From NCBI RefSeq assembly GCF_001954195.1, contig NZ_MBES01000062.1:1-64000 (forward strand): a stretch of 64,000 bases of DNA, read 5' to 3'. This DNA is from Mycobacterium sp. IS-1264 (lineage in GTDB: Bacteria > Actinomycetota > Actinomycetes > Mycobacteriales > Mycobacteriaceae). The notes below the pieces were generated by a model that had not been told where the DNA came from, made no database searches, and saw only the letters and a program-made list of their open reading frames with translations. Positions 22,180-31,907 of this stretch are shown here, in pieces. The first letter of the stretch is position 1, and every line of letters begins with the position of its first letter. The position numbers and the translations under genes were made by a program.

Positions 22180-22746
22180 GTGCCGAGACCCGACCGCAGC
22201 CGCGCCGCATTGATCGGGAACGCCGCCACCCTGTTTCGCCGCCAGGGCTACGCGGCGACCGGCCTCAACCAGATCCTCGAGGAGGCCGGCGTCAAGCCCG
22301 GTTCGCTGTATCACCACTTCCCGCAGGGCAAGCAACAGTTGGCGGCGGCGGTCGTCGAGAGCGAGGGGACCAGCATCGAACAATTGCTGCGCCGGTTCCT
22401 GGCGACGGGCCGACCGGTGGCCGACATCGTCGATCGGTGGCTCGATCTGCTGGCGGCGGGGCTGGCCGGCGACCACCGCGACGGCTGCCCCATCGAGCCG
22501 ATCGCCACCGAGTCGGTGAACGCGAGCCCGCTGGTGCGCGAGGCGTCGGCCCGTGCCTTCAGGGGTTGGTGCGCGGCAATCGAGGATCGGTTGCGCTCCG
22601 ACGGCTGGTCCGCGGCGGACGCGAAACGGGTTGCGCTCGCGGTGATCTCACTGATCGAGGGGGCGCTGATCCTGTCCCGGATCGCCGGTGACGCTGGCGC
22701 TCTCGACGCGGCCAAGCCCGCCGCGCGCTCGCTACTCGCCAGATAG
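22180..22746 (+). CDS. TetR-family transcriptional repressor
   Basis: A 188-residue regulator. The N-terminal helix-turn-helix covers ATLFRRQGYAATGLNQILEE and AGVKPGSLYHHFPQGKQQLA. The C-terminal half resembles LmrA/YxaF-type members, with DHRDGCPIEPIATESVNASP. The GTG at 22180 is chosen because translation from an upstream TTG would run through the operator palindrome. No Shine-Dalgarno sequence is visible, so the message may be leaderless. It probably represses itself and the divergent dehydrogenase. Confidence 0.88.
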   Translation: MPRPDRSRAALIGNAATLFRRQGYAATGLNQILEEAGVKPGSLYHHFPQGKQQLAAAVVESEGTSIEQLLRRFLATGRPVADIVDRWLDLLAAGLAGDHRDGCPIEPIATESVNASPLVREASARAFRGWCAAIEDRLRSDGWSAADAKRVALAVISLIEGALILSRIAGDAGALDAAKPAARSLLAR

Positions 22747-23148
22747 CGGGCCGTCTTCGAGAGTGCGCTTGATGGCCTGGGAAGCGTCCTCCATCGCGGC
22801 AAGCAGCCGCCCGGCCAGCTCATCGGGCAGAACGTCGCGGGTCCACACGAACCGGCAGCGACCCGGACCGATGGCCACGATTTGCATCGCCGTGTTGTCA
22901 TGTTCGGGGCACACCGTGTCGCCGATCAGCGAATAGACGATCCGACGCTCACCCTCGTCGCGGGCAATCAGCCGCTCCCGCGCAACGTTTCCCTTGGCGA
23001 ACGTCACCACCCGGACGTCGCCCTCGACGCTTGACGACGCCACGTAACCGTTGGCCATGCCGACCGGGCCGTCCACCCAGTCGCCGACCACTCGCCACGC
23101 TCGGTCGGCGTCGACGTCGATTTCGAATTCGGTACGTATTGATGCCAT
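22732..23148 (-). CDS. SRPBCC (START/polyketide cyclase-like) family protein
   Basis: A 138-residue protein starting ASIRTEFEIDVDADRAWRVV, the usual opening of SRPBCC lipid- or ligand-binding folds, and continuing with VRVVTFAKGNVARERLIARD and CRFVWTRDVLPDEL. The ATG at 23148 gives family length; an upstream GTG-type extension is less likely. It overlaps the end of the TetR gene by 15 bp in convergent orientation and is divergent from an AraC regulator. Ligand unknown. Confidence 0.82.
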   Translation of the reverse strand: MASIRTEFEIDVDADRAWRVVGDWVDGPVGMANGYVASSSVEGDVRVVTFAKGNVARERLIARDEGERRIVYSLIGDTVCPEHDNTAMQIVAIGPGRCRFVWTRDVLPDELAGRLLAAMEDASQAIKRTLEDGPLSGE

Positions 23149-23230
23149 AGGCCCAGCTTCGCGACGATCGGGCGCGCGGTCTTGGACATTCTTGCGGGGT
23201 GCTGTCATACCAGGGCGCTAGCCTGGCGCC

Positions 23231-24076
23231 GTGCTCTCGATGGCCACCCTGGCCGCCCGGCCGCAGTTCAGTCTGCAGTCGTGGACATGCCATCCCGACT
23301 GTTCGGGCTGGTCCGCGGTCGAGCACCCGGTGGACGGGCGGCTGGTGTTGGTCAGGTCCGGCCGGTTTCAACGGCGCGCGGCGGACGGTCCGGTCGATCT
23401 CGACCCGACCGTCGGGTACCTCGCCGGGCCCGGAGAGGAAGACCAGTTCGCACATCCGCACGGCGGCGACATGTGTACCTCGGTGCGCTTGAGCGCCACG
23501 TCGTGGCGGCAGCTGGTCGGCGACCCCGGTCGCATGCATCGCTCGACCTTTTACGTCGACGCTCGATTGGAACTCGCCCACCGACGGCTCCTGGGCGCCA
23601 TCGATATCGACTACCGACTTGCCGAGAATCTCCTGGCGCTCACCGTCGCGGCGCTGCGCAGGGTGACCGACCGGCGCACGCCACTGACCGATCGACCGGT
23701 TCCTGCGGACTCGCGGCTGGTGCGGCGGGCGCGCGCGGCGATCCACGACGATCATCCGGCGGCACGCGGATTGTTCCCGCTTGCCGAGCTTTTGGGCGCG
23801 TCACCCTACCGGTTGAGCCGGGCGTTTCCGCGGGAGCTGGGCGTAACACTGACCGGGTATCGCAACAGGGTTAGGGTCGGCCGGGCGCTCGAGTGGCTGC
23901 AGGCGGACACGTCGACGGTGGCCGACATCGCCGCGGGACTCGGGTTCGCCGACCAAGCGCACTTGACTCGCGTGGTACGTGCACATGTCGGCCATACACC
24001 CCAGGCGTTGCGCCGTGCGTTGCGGCGGGTGACGAATGCAGAGCCCAAGTCCACGGCCGCGTCGAGTGTGCGCTGA
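23231..24076 (+). CDS. AraC-family transcriptional regulator
   Basis: A 281-residue regulator. The N-terminal half looks cupin-like (DGRLVLVRSGRFQRR, later EEDQFAHPHGGDMC). The C-terminal double helix-turn-helix, about residues 180-270, has LAELLGASPYRLSRAFPREL and GLGFADQAHLTRVVRAHVGH. The start is GTG at 23231; an ATG three codons later is possible. It is divergent from the SRPBCC gene (82 bp apart), which is its likely target, and convergent with nadC. Confidence 0.85.
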   Translation: MLSMATLAARPQFSLQSWTCHPDCSGWSAVEHPVDGRLVLVRSGRFQRRAADGPVDLDPTVGYLAGPGEEDQFAHPHGGDMCTSVRLSATSWRQLVGDPGRMHRSTFYVDARLELAHRRLLGAIDIDYRLAENLLALTVAALRRVTDRRTPLTDRPVPADSRLVRRARAAIHDDHPAARGLFPLAELLGASPYRLSRAFPRELGVTLTGYRNRVRVGRALEWLQADTSTVADIAAGLGFADQAHLTRVVRAHVGHTPQALRRALRRVTNAEPKSTAASSVR

Positions 24077-24147
24077 CGGCTTTGAGTGTGCGCACACGGC
24101 GGCGAGACGCCGATAAAGGTCGCCCAGGATTCACACTCGACGCAAAG
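24064..24147. repeat. Dispersed intergenic repeat, copy 2
   Basis: GAGTGTGCGCTGACGGCTTT is followed by a second GAGTGTGCGC at 24084, then by GATTCACACTCGACGCAAAG at 24128. The order GAGTGTG, ACGGCTTT, GATTCAC matches the block at 21009-21103. Its first bases overlap the end of the AraC gene, so that gene's last residues may come from the repeat. Confidence 0.55.
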
Positions 24148-24153
24148 ATGGAC

Positions 24154-25011
24154 CTACATGTCCAGGCCGATGTCGAGCACGCGCACCGAGTGGGTCAGCG
24201 CACCGACGGCCAGGTAGTCCACGCCGGTCGATGCGTAGGCCGCCGCGTTCTCCAGGCTGAGCCCGCCCGACGATTCCAGCAGCACCGCGGGTGCGCGCGA
24301 ATTCCGACGCTGAACGGCCGTCTGCGTCTGCCAGACCGGGAAGTTGTCCAGCAGGATCAGCTCGGGCTTTTCGGGCAGCACCGCGTCGAACTGCTCGAGC
24401 GAGTCGACCTCGACCTCGCAAGGCATCGCCGGGGCGGCCTCGCGCACCGCGCGCAGCGCGGCGACCACCGATCCGGCGGCCACCACGTGGTTGTCCTTGA
24501 TCAGGGCGGCGTCGCCCAGCCCCAATCGGTGGTTGACGCCGCCGCCGACCCGCACCGCGTACTTCTGCAGCGCCCGCAGGCCGGGCAGCGTTTTGCGGGT
24601 GTCACGGACCTTGGCATTGGTGCCGCTCACCGCCTCGACCCAGGCCGCCGTCGCCGTGGCGATCCCGGACAAGTGGCAGATGAGGTTGAGCATGGTCCGC
24701 TCCGCGGTCAACAGACCCTGGGTCTGCGCCCGCACCGTCAACAGCGGCTGGCCCAACCGCACCCGGGCGCCGTCTTCGACGCGGTCCAGCACCTGATAAC
24801 CGTTGGTGCCCAACACCTCGTCGAGCACCAACAAGGCGATGTCCAGCCCGGCGATCACGCCCGGCTCACGCGGCACCATCGACGCCGTGGCGACCGCGTC
24901 GGCCGGCACGGTTGCCAGGGTGGTGACATCGGGCCCGTAGCGCAGATCCTCCCTGAGACTCCGGCGAACGGTGTCCAGCGCGGCGTCGCGTTCGCAGTCT
25001 GACAGCGTCAT
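24154..25011 (-). CDS. nadC: Nicotinate-nucleotide pyrophosphorylase (quinolinate phosphoribosyltransferase)
   Basis: NadC makes nicotinate mononucleotide from quinolinate and PRPP. The 285-residue enzyme has SLREDLRYGPDVTT, the substrate-binding KVRDTRKTLPGLRALQKYAV, HRLGLGDAALIKDNH and the EVEVDSLEQFD barrel strand. The ATG at 25011 shares one base with the nadB stop (TGATG). It is the last gene of the de novo NAD operon. Confidence 0.95.
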   Translation of the reverse strand: MTLSDCERDAALDTVRRSLREDLRYGPDVTTLATVPADAVATASMVPREPGVIAGLDIALLVLDEVLGTNGYQVLDRVEDGARVRLGQPLLTVRAQTQGLLTAERTMLNLICHLSGIATATAAWVEAVSGTNAKVRDTRKTLPGLRALQKYAVRVGGGVNHRLGLGDAALIKDNHVVAAGSVVAALRAVREAAPAMPCEVEVDSLEQFDAVLPEKPELILLDNFPVWQTQTAVQRRNSRAPAVLLESSGGLSLENAAAYASTGVDYLAVGALTHSVRVLDIGLDM

Positions 25012-26594
25012 CAGCACACGGCCGCCAACGCCTCGGCCTGCACGTCTTGCTCGGCCAGCCGCACCACAATGCTGCGCGCCTGATCCGGCGCGACGTCCGG
25101 GAACTCCACGCGATGGTGGCAGCCGCGGCTTTCGTTGCGCGCCAAGGCCGCAGCGGCAACCGCTTGCGCGGTCAGCGTCAAGGCCACGTCCTCGAAATCG
25201 CGACGGCCCGCGATGGTGCGGGCCCCTGCCTTCGCCAACGTGTCCGACAAGCTCTGCAGCCCAACGGCGTCGCGCACCACCGACGCGTCGCGGCTCATCG
25301 CGCGCTGCAGTTCCCACCGCGGCACCGCGGTGTGCGTCATCGGCTCTGGCGCGGTCGCGTGCGACGGTCCGGCCGTCGCCGCGTGCGTGGCCGCCGCCCG
25401 GCCGGCGCGGCCGCCGACCACCAGTCCCTCCAGCAAGCTGTTGGACGCCAAGCGGTTTGCGCCGTGCATGCCGGTGCGGGCCACCTCGCCTGCGGCGAAA
25501 AGGCCCGGCAGTTCGGTTTGACCGGACACGTCGGCGACGACCCCGCCACAGCTGTAATGCGCCCCCGGGACGACCGGAATGGGCTGGCGCACCGGGTCGA
25601 TGCCCGCGGACCGGCACGCGGCGGTGACGGTGGGGAATCGGGCTTCGAAGCCGTCGATGCCCCGGGCGTCGAGGTAGACGCACGGGTCGCCGGTGGCCTT
25701 CAGCCGCGCATCGATGGCCCCCGCGACGACGTCGCGCGGCGCCAGGTCGCCCATCGGATGGACGCCTGCCGTTACCGAATTGCCTTGGCTGTCAAGCAAT
25801 ATCGCACCCTCACCGCGGATGGCCTCGGTGACCAGCGGGCGCCGGCCGCCCCCGGTGGGGCTGTAGAGCATGGTCGGGTGGAACTGAATGAACTCGAGGT
25901 CGCTGACCGCGACGCCGGCCCACAACGCCAGTGCGATTCCGTCGCCGGTGGATCCCTCGGGGTTGGTGGTCGCACCGTAAAGGTGCCCGAGTCCGCCGGA
26001 GGCCAGGATCACCGACGGCGCGCTGATGATTCCCATGCCGTCCGGGTTGGCCACGACCACGCCGGTCACCGCTTCGTCGCCCAAACAGCCGTCATGCAGC
26101 ACCCGCAGCGCCACGTGGCTGGTGCGGATGTCGAGTATGGCGGCGGCATGATCGAGCGCCCGCTGGACCTCGGCGCCGGTGGCGTCGCCCCCGGCGTGCA
26201 CGATGCGTCGACGTGAGTGCCCGCCCTCGCGAGTCACGTCCCAGCGGCCGGGGGCCGATTCGTCGAATCGTGCGCCGTCGCCGACCAATTCGGACACCGC
26301 GCGGTAGCCGTCGGCGACGATCGAGCACACCGCGTCCGGATCGCACAGCCCCGCGCCCGCGGCCAGGGTGTCGGCAACATGCGCGTCCACCGAGTCGTCG
26401 TTGCCCGGTAAGACCACCGCGATGCCGCCCTGGGCGTAGTGCGTGGCGGTCACCGCCCGGGTCTGGTCGGCCTTGCTCAGGACCACGACCCGGCGGCCGG
26501 CGCGATGGGCGGCGAGTCCGGCGGCCAAACCCGCGACGCCGGTGCCGATCACGACGACGTCGGCGGTGTCCGTCCACACGGGGCTTGCGCTCAT
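25011..26594 (-). CDS. nadB: L-aspartate oxidase
   Basis: NadB oxidises aspartate to iminoaspartate with FAD, supplying NadA. The 527-residue flavoprotein has the dinucleotide-binding [21 protein letters not shown], the [12 protein letters not shown] loop, a central [10 protein letters not shown] segment, and [20 protein letters not shown]. The ATG at 26594 overlaps the nadA stop as ATGA. The frame stays open upstream, but that extension lies in nadA. Confidence 0.95.
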   Translation of the reverse strand: MSASPVWTDTADVVVIGTGVAGLAAGLAAHRAGRRVVVLSKADQTRAVTATHYAQGGIAVVLPGNDDSVDAHVADTLAAGAGLCDPDAVCSIVADGYRAVSELVGDGARFDESAPGRWDVTREGGHSRRRIVHAGGDATGAEVQRALDHAAAILDIRTSHVALRVLHDGCLGDEAVTGVVVANPDGMGIISAPSVILASGGLGHLYGATTNPEGSTGDGIALALWAGVAVSDLEFIQFHPTMLYSPTGGGRRPLVTEAIRGEGAILLDSQGNSVTAGVHPMGDLAPRDVVAGAIDARLKATGDPCVYLDARGIDGFEARFPTVTAACRSAGIDPVRQPIPVVPGAHYSCGGVVADVSGQTELPGLFAAGEVARTGMHGANRLASNSLLEGLVVGGRAGRAAATHAATAGPSHATAPEPMTHTAVPRWELQRAMSRDASVVRDAVGLQSLSDTLAKAGARTIAGRRDFEDVALTLTAQAVAAAALARNESRGCHHRVEFPDVAPDQARSIVVRLAEQDVQAEALAAVC

Positions 26595-27640
26595 TCGCCG
26601 CCGCCCGGCTGCCCGATTTCGATCATTCGCTGCACGCTGCGCCGTCCGGCCGCCGCGATGTCGGGGTCGACGTGAACTTCGTCGGCGCCCTCGACCAGGC
26701 AGCGCAGCAGGGCCGCGGGGGTGATCATCTTCATGTACTTGCACGACGCGCGGTCGTTGACCGCGCGGAAATCGACTTCTGGTGCCGCTCGGCGCAACTG
26801 ATACAACATGCCGACCTCGGTGGCGACCAGCACCGTGCGCGCACGAGTTTGATGCGCGGCGTCGAGCATGCCGCCGGTGGACAAGATCCGCACCCGATCT
26901 GCCGGGACGGCACCTTCGCCCGCGAGGTACAAAGCCGAAGTCGCACAACCGCATTCGGGGTGCACGAACAATTCGGCGTCGGGGTGGGCGCGGGCCTGGT
27001 CGGTGAGTTCCTCGCCGTTGATCCCGGCATGGACGTGGCATTCACCGGCCCACACATGCAGGTTGGTGCGGCCGGTCACTCGACGGACGTGGGCGCCGAG
27101 AAACTGGTCCGGGCAGAACAGCACCTCGCGGTCGGGGTCGATGGACTCGACGACGTCGACGGCGTTGGACGAGGTGCAGCAGATGTCGGTGAGCGCCTTC
27201 ACGGCCGCCGTGGTGTTGACGTACGAGACGACGACGGCGCCGGGGTGCTCGTCCTTCCAGGCGCGCAGCTCGTCGGGGGTGATGGAATCGGCCAGCGAGC
27301 AGCCGGCCCGCTGATCCGGAATCAGCACGGTCTTCTCGGGGCTCAGGATTTTTGCGGTCTCTGCCATGAAGTGCACGCCGCAGAACACGATGGTGTCCTC
27401 GGGGGCGTCGGCGGCGATCCGCGACAAGGCCAGCGAGTCGCCGACGTGGTCGGCGACGTCCTGGATGGCGGGCAGCTGGTAGTTGTGCGCGAGGACGGTG
27501 GCGTTCCGCAGGTCTGCCAGCCGGCGAATCTCCGCCGCCCATTGCGCGTCACCGTCCACGCCCGTGTAGCCGCCGGGCGAGTCGGTGATGCCGGCAATCA
27601 GGTCGTCCGCGAGCGTGTCCATGCGATTCAAAACCGTCAC
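26591..27640 (-). CDS. nadA: Quinolinate synthase
   Basis: NadA condenses iminoaspartate with dihydroxyacetone phosphate to quinolinate and carries a [4Fe-4S] cluster. The 349-residue protein has [48 protein letters not shown] and [10 protein letters not shown], which supply the cluster cysteines. The GTG at 27640 (TVLNRMDTL) has AAAGGGG upstream and is preferred over the longer open frame. A palindrome 27 bp upstream is the likely NrtR operator. Confidence 0.95.
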   Translation of the reverse strand: MTVLNRMDTLADDLIAGITDSPGGYTGVDGDAQWAAEIRRLADLRNATVLAHNYQLPAIQDVADHVGDSLALSRIAADAPEDTIVFCGVHFMAETAKILSPEKTVLIPDQRAGCSLADSITPDELRAWKDEHPGAVVVSYVNTTAAVKALTDICCTSSNAVDVVESIDPDREVLFCPDQFLGAHVRRVTGRTNLHVWAGECHVHAGINGEELTDQARAHPDAELFVHPECGCATSALYLAGEGAVPADRVRILSTGGMLDAAHQTRARTVLVATEVGMLYQLRRAAPEVDFRAVNDRASCKYMKMITPAALLRCLVEGADEVHVDPDIAAAGRRSVQRMIEIGQPGGGE

Positions 27641-27666
27641 GGAGATGCCCCTTTCGCGTTCAAGAG

Positions 27667-27689
27667 GTTTTCGACTTACAATCGAAAAC
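27667..27689. promoter_or_regulatory. NrtR operator, 8-7-8 palindrome
   Basis: Perfect arms GTTTTCGA and TCGAAAAC flank the seven bases CTTACAA. The palindrome lies between the divergent nadA and nrtR genes and touches the nrtR start codon. NrtR repressors are known to control NAD synthesis genes from such sites, so one site could govern both directions. Confidence 0.85.
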
Positions 27690-28409
27690 ATGGCCCATGG
27701 TAGCACCGCACACGAGGTGCTTGCTGTCGTGTTCCAGGTTCGCCAGGTTAAGGCGGGCCCGCGAAGAGAAAAACCGCAGCTTAACGTGCTGTTATGGCAA
27801 CGTGCCCGCGATCCGCAAAAGGGCGCGTGGTCGCTGCCGGGCGGGCGGCTGCGCAACGACGAAGACATGACCACCTCGGTCCGGCGCCAGCTGGCCGAGA
27901 AGGTCGACCTGCGGGAGGTGGCCCACCTCGAACAGCTCGCGGTGTTCTCCGACCCCGACCGGGTGCCGGGAATCCGGATGATCGCGTCCACCTTCCTGGG
28001 CCTGGTGCCCTCCCCCGCCATCCCCGAACTGCCGCCGGACACCCGCTGGCATCCGGTGAACGCGCTGCCGCCGATGGCGTTCGATCACGGCCCGATGGTG
28101 ACTCACGCGCACGCCAGGCTGGTGGCCAAGTTGTCGTATACGAATATTGGATTCGCCTTGGCACCAAGGGAATTCGCGCTGTCAACGCTGCGCGACATTT
28201 ACGGGGCGGCCCTCGGTTACCAGGTCGACGCGACGAATCTGCAGCGCGTGCTGGTCCGCCGCGGGGTCATCACCCAGACCGGCACCATCGCGCAGTCCGG
28301 CCGCAGCGGCGGACGTCCGGCGGCGCTGTATCACTTCACCGACTCCCAACTGCGGGTCACCGACGAATTCGCCGCCCTCAGGCCACCGAGTGACGTGGCG
28401 GTAAATTAG
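27690..28409 (+). CDS. nrtR: NrtR transcriptional repressor of NAD synthesis (Rv1593c-like)
   Basis: A 239-residue two-domain regulator. The N-terminal Nudix-like domain (about 10-150) has [19 protein letters not shown], but the Nudix box is not the catalytic consensus. This fits a sensor of ADP-ribose-type ligands rather than a hydrolase. The C-terminal winged helix has [19 protein letters not shown] and [11 protein letters not shown]. The ATG at 27690 follows the operator directly, so the mRNA may be leaderless or start within the palindrome. An open frame extending upstream is an artefact of nadA. Confidence 0.92.
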   Translation: MAHGSTAHEVLAVVFQVRQVKAGPRREKPQLNVLLWQRARDPQKGAWSLPGGRLRNDEDMTTSVRRQLAEKVDLREVAHLEQLAVFSDPDRVPGIRMIASTFLGLVPSPAIPELPPDTRWHPVNALPPMAFDHGPMVTHAHARLVAKLSYTNIGFALAPREFALSTLRDIYGAALGYQVDATNLQRVLVRRGVITQTGTIAQSGRSGGRPAALYHFTDSQLRVTDEFAALRPPSDVAVN

Positions 28410-28533
28410 GCGGTCGCAGTGGCGCCAGCGACGCGCCGCGGGCTGAGGAGAACTGGCTCACAATGCGGCGGTTCCGCTTTAGTTACCCGGCGTTCATGCG
28501 CAAGAATGCCGATTGGCCAAGAAGGGATCCTCA

Positions 28534-29874
28534 ATGGTTGAGCTCGGCAATCTGGCAGGTACGCGTGGCGCCGAGTGGATCGGTCGGCCACAGCACGAGG
28601 AACTGCAGCGCAAGGTGCGTCCGCTGCTGCCCTCGGACGACCCGTTCTACCAGCCGCCGGCGGGGTTCGAGCACGCCGAGCCCGGCACGGTGTTTCGCTC
28701 GCGCGACGTCGAGCTGGCGTTCTTGGGCCTGATTCCGCAGCCCATCAAAGCCACCCAGCTGCTGTATCGGACGATGGACCTCAACGGCCGGCCCGAGGCG
28801 ACCGTCACCACGGTGATCGTCCCGGCGGGGCTGGCCGAGGGGCAGACCTGCCCGCTGCTGTCGTATCAGTGCGCGATCGACGCCGTGTCGTCCCGCTGTT
28901 TCCCGTCGTATGCGCTGCGCAGGAAGGCGAAGGCGCTCGGCTCGCTGGCCCAGCTGGAGCTCTTCCTGATCGCCGCGGCCGTCGCCGAGGGGTGGGCGGT
29001 CTCGGTGCCCGACCACGAAGGCCTCGGGGGCACGTGGGGCGCGCCGTACGAGCCGGGCTACCGCGTGCTCGACGGGATCCGGGCCGTGCTGAACTCCGAG
29101 CGCATCGGATTGTCCCCGTCGGCACCGATCGGGCTGTGGGGCTACTCCGGCGGCGGGCTGGCCAGCGCCTGGGCCGCCGAGATGTATGGCGACTACGCAC
29201 CCGAGCTGGACATCGTCGGCGCGGTACTGGGCTCCCCCGTCGGCGACCTGGGCAACACCTTCCGCCGTCTCAACGGCAAACTCTTCGCCGGACTGCCCGC
29301 CCTGGTAGTGGCCGCGCTGGCGCACGTCTACCCCGACCTGGACCGGGTGATCAAGGAGCACACGAACGAAGAGGGCCGCGCCCTGCTGGACTCGCTGGAG
29401 ACGATGACGACCGCCGAGGCGGTCATCCGGATGGCCGGCAAGAACATGGGCGACTACCTCGACGAGCCGCTCGAGGACATTTTGTCCACGCCGGAGATCT
29501 CGCACGTCTTCCAGACCATCAAGCTGGGCGCGGTGGTGCCGACCCCGCCGGTGTTGATCGTGCAGGCCGTGCACGACTACCTGATCGACGTCAACGACAT
29601 CGATCAACTGGCCGACGCGTACTCGGCCGGCGGCGCCGACGTCAGCTACCACCGCGACGCGTTCAACGAGCACATGCTGCTGCACCCGTTGTCCGCCCCG
29701 ATGACGTTGCGCTGGCTCACCGACCGGTTCGCCCGCCGACCGCTGAGCGACCACCTCATCCGAACCGTGTGGCCGACGGCGTTCAACCCGATGACCTACG
29801 CGGGAATGGCGCGACTGCTCATGATCGGGGCCAAGGTCGTCACCGGCCGAAAGATTCGCCACCGACCGCTGTGA
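28534..29874 (+). CDS. Secretory-lipase-family hydrolase (Rv1592c-like)
   Basis: A 446-residue alpha/beta hydrolase of the LIP (PF03583) family, expected to hydrolyse acyl esters. The nucleophile serine lies in [21 protein letters not shown] plausible acid is in [18 protein letters not shown] and the histidine in [10 protein letters not shown]. No clear signal peptide is present. The ATG at 28534 has GAAGGGA eight bases upstream; an in-frame TTG at 28513 is less likely. It follows nrtR by 124 bp and is convergent with the DUF2567 gene. Confidence 0.9.
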   Translation: MVELGNLAGTRGAEWIGRPQHEELQRKVRPLLPSDDPFYQPPAGFEHAEPGTVFRSRDVELAFLGLIPQPIKATQLLYRTMDLNGRPEATVTTVIVPAGLAEGQTCPLLSYQCAIDAVSSRCFPSYALRRKAKALGSLAQLELFLIAAAVAEGWAVSVPDHEGLGGTWGAPYEPGYRVLDGIRAVLNSERIGLSPSAPIGLWGYSGGGLASAWAAEMYGDYAPELDIVGAVLGSPVGDLGNTFRRLNGKLFAGLPALVVAALAHVYPDLDRVIKEHTNEEGRALLDSLETMTTAEAVIRMAGKNMGDYLDEPLEDILSTPEISHVFQTIKLGAVVPTPPVLIVQAVHDYLIDVNDIDQLADAYSAGGADVSYHRDAFNEHMLLHPLSAPMTLRWLTDRFARRPLSDHLIRTVWPTAFNPMTYAGMARLLMIGAKVVTGRKIRHRPL

Positions 29875-29901
29875 GCCCGTTGCGGGCCCGTTGGGGGCCG
29901 G

Positions 29902-30543
29902 CTAGGAGACCGAGGCCTCCGGCTCCATCGGCAGCGCGCCCGACGGCTGATCGGCGGCGTGGACGTTCCCCAAATCGTCGCGGGCGTTCCCGGCGGCGAG
30001 TACCGCGTACACCAGCGCGGCGACGCCTGCCGGCCACAACAGGGTGAGGACCGCGTGCAGCGGACCCGGGCCGAAGAACACCGGCGGGGCCTGCACGACG
30101 TACGCGACCGCCGGCTTTCCGATCAGCGGCACGGCGTCGAAGTTCACCGCGCCGTAGCGCAGCAGAACCGACAGCGCACCCACCACGCTGGCGGCCGCCG
30201 CGACCACCACCATGCCGACCGACAGGCCGATGACCATGGCCGGGCCTCGACGCTCGCGCCGCTGCCACGCCAGCACCGGCGCTATCACCGACACCACGGT
30301 GAGCAGGCCCAACATCAGGCAAGGCGCGTTGAAGAAGTGCCCGGATTCGGTGCCCAGGTACTCGTGCACACGCTCGCCCGCGCGGGTGATCGCCACCGCC
30401 ACATGAATCGGCGGCGCAATCCACGCCCACAGGCCGCCGATCAACACGCCTATCAACGAAAATCCCAGTGCCGCAACGGCAATCGGGCGCGCCCGGAAGG
30501 TGCGCGCGACGCTGGTCGGCTCCGGCGGGGAAGTTTCGGTCAC
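29902..30543 (-). CDS. DUF2567 membrane protein (Rv1591-like)
   Basis: A 213-residue protein with membrane helices near residues 22-42, 75-95, 107-130 and 160-185, plus a hydrophilic acidic tail. It corresponds to DUF2567 of actinobacteria, function unknown. The GTG at 30543 overlaps the bsaP stop as GTGA, so it is translated with the biotin genes. Confidence 0.82.
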   Translation of the reverse strand: MTETSPPEPTSVARTFRARPIAVAALGFSLIGVLIGGLWAWIAPPIHVAVAITRAGERVHEYLGTESGHFFNAPCLMLGLLTVVSVIAPVLAWQRRERRGPAMVIGLSVGMVVVAAAASVVGALSVLLRYGAVNFDAVPLIGKPAVAYVVQAPPVFFGPGPLHAVLTLLWPAGVAALVYAVLAAGNARDDLGNVHAADQPSGALPMEPEASVS

Positions 30544-30776
30544 CGCTGCGCCTCCAAGTCTGCCGAGTCCACCGCTCCGTGCCGCGAGCACCGCGCCCGC
30601 CAGCCGTCGGGGCGAACCTGTACGACCATTCGGCGTCCGCATTCGGCGCAGAACCGCGGAGGCTCGAGGCCCAGCTGGGCCGCCGTCGGTGACACCGTGC
30701 CCCCCAATTCCCCGGTGTAGACGTTGTAGATACCGGCGCCGACCGGCGCGCCTAGATCCCGCACCACAAGTGTCAA
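30540..30776 (-). CDS. bsaP: Biotin synthase auxiliary protein (Rv1590-like)
   Basis: A 78-residue protein with four potential metal ligands: Cys43 and Cys46 in FCAECGRR, Cys63 and His66 in ARCSRHG. The mycobacterial orthologue Rv1590 was reported as BsaP, required for biotin synthase to convert dethiobiotin to biotin. It lies 21 bp after bioB on the same strand and overlaps the next gene by 4 bp. The TTG start at 30776 is uncertain; GTG codons three and four positions later are alternatives. Confidence 0.85.
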   Translation of the reverse strand: MTLVVRDLGAPVGAGIYNVYTGELGGTVSPTAAQLGLEPPRFCAECGRRMVVQVRPDGWRARCSRHGAVDSADLEAQR

Positions 30777-30786
30777 ACCTAGCCGC

Positions 30787-30810
30787 TACAAGCTGGCTTA
30801 CAAGCTGGCA
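30787..30810. repeat. 12-bp tandem duplication at the bioB stop
   Basis: TACAAGCTGGCT is followed directly by TACAAGCTGGCA. On the minus strand this duplicates the last codons and stop of bioB (Ala-Ser-Leu-stop, then Ala-Ser-Leu-stop) in frame. A recent slippage event is the simplest reading. Confidence 0.7.
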
Positions 30811-31835
30811 TTGAGCGCCTTGATGGGCATCTGCAGATCGTCGAGCAGTTCCAGATCCGCCTCGGCCGGGCGGCCCAGTGTGGTCAGGTAGTTGCCGACG
30901 ATGACGGCGTTGATGCCGCCCAGGATGCCCTTCTTGGCCCCGAGGTCGCCCAGGGTGATCTCGCGGCCGCCGGCGAAGCGCAACATGGTGCGCGGCAGCG
31001 CCAGCCGGAACGCGGCCACCGACTTCAGCGCCTCGCTGACCGGCAGCACGTCCAGGTCGCCGAACGGCGTGCCCGGCCGCGGGTTGAGGAAGTTCAACGG
31101 CACCTCGTCGGGACCGAGCTCGGCGAGCTCACCGGCGAATTCCGCGCGTTGTTCCAGGGTCTCTCCCATGCCGAGGATGCCGCCGCAGCAGACCTCCATG
31201 CCGGCGTCGCGCACCATCGACAGGGTCTGCCAGCGCTCCTCCCACGTGTGGGTGGTGACGACGTTGGTGAAGTACGAGCGCGCGGTCTCGAGGTTGTGGT
31301 TGTAGCGGTGCACGCCCATCGCCGAGAGCTGCTCCACCTGCTCGGCGGTCAACATGCCCAGCGAGCAGGCGATGTTGATCTCGACCTCGTCGCGGATCGC
31401 CTCGATGCCGGCCGCGACCTGGGCCATCAGCCGCTCGTCGGGTCCGCGCACGGCGGCGACGATGCAGAACTCGGTTGCGCCCGATTTGGCGGTCTGCTTC
31501 GCGGCCTCCACCAGGCTCGGGATGTCCAGCCGGGCACTGCGCACCGGCGAGGTGAAGAGGCCCGACTGGGAGCAGAAGTGGCAATCCTCGGGGCACCCGC
31601 CGGTCTTCAAGCTGATGATGCCCTCGACCTCGACCTCCGGGCCACACCAGCGCATCCGCACCTCGTGGGCCAGCGCCAGCAGCTCGTCGAGCCGGTCGTC
31701 GGGGAGCCGCAGCACCCGCAGTACCTGGTCGGAGCTCAGCCCCTCGCCGCGCTCCAGGACCTGATCCCGGGCCACCGCCAAGATGTCCTTGTCGTCGCCG
31801 GCTTCGGCGCTCAGCCGAGTTGCCGCTTGAGTCAC
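30798..31835 (-). CDS. bioB: Biotin synthase
   Basis: BioB is the radical-SAM enzyme that inserts sulfur into dethiobiotin. The 345-residue protein has the SAM-cluster motif [10 protein letters not shown] (Cys81, Cys85, Cys88), then [36 protein letters not shown] and the auxiliary-cluster arginine region [12 protein letters not shown]. The GTG at 31835 has AGGAGAG seven bases upstream. A short inverted repeat at 31908-31920 lies in its promoter region. bsaP follows downstream. Confidence 0.95.
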   Translation of the reverse strand: MTQAATRLSAEAGDDKDILAVARDQVLERGEGLSSDQVLRVLRLPDDRLDELLALAHEVRMRWCGPEVEVEGIISLKTGGCPEDCHFCSQSGLFTSPVRSARLDIPSLVEAAKQTAKSGATEFCIVAAVRGPDERLMAQVAAGIEAIRDEVEINIACSLGMLTAEQVEQLSAMGVHRYNHNLETARSYFTNVVTTHTWEERWQTLSMVRDAGMEVCCGGILGMGETLEQRAEFAGELAELGPDEVPLNFLNPRPGTPFGDLDVLPVSEALKSVAAFRLALPRTMLRFAGGREITLGDLGAKKGILGGINAVIVGNYLTTLGRPAEADLELLDDLQMPIKALNASL

Positions 31836-31907
31836 CCGTACTCTCCTGCCTCTTTCCCGTGTCCGCACGTCAGGACACGTCTGCCAGCCTCGCGGCGGCA
31901 GCCCGAA

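Noticed and set aside
29875..29887. GCCCG-TTG-CGGGC hairpin after the lipase gene as a terminator
   Set aside because: The stem is only 5 bp with no T-tract; in this GC-rich DNA it is likely chance.
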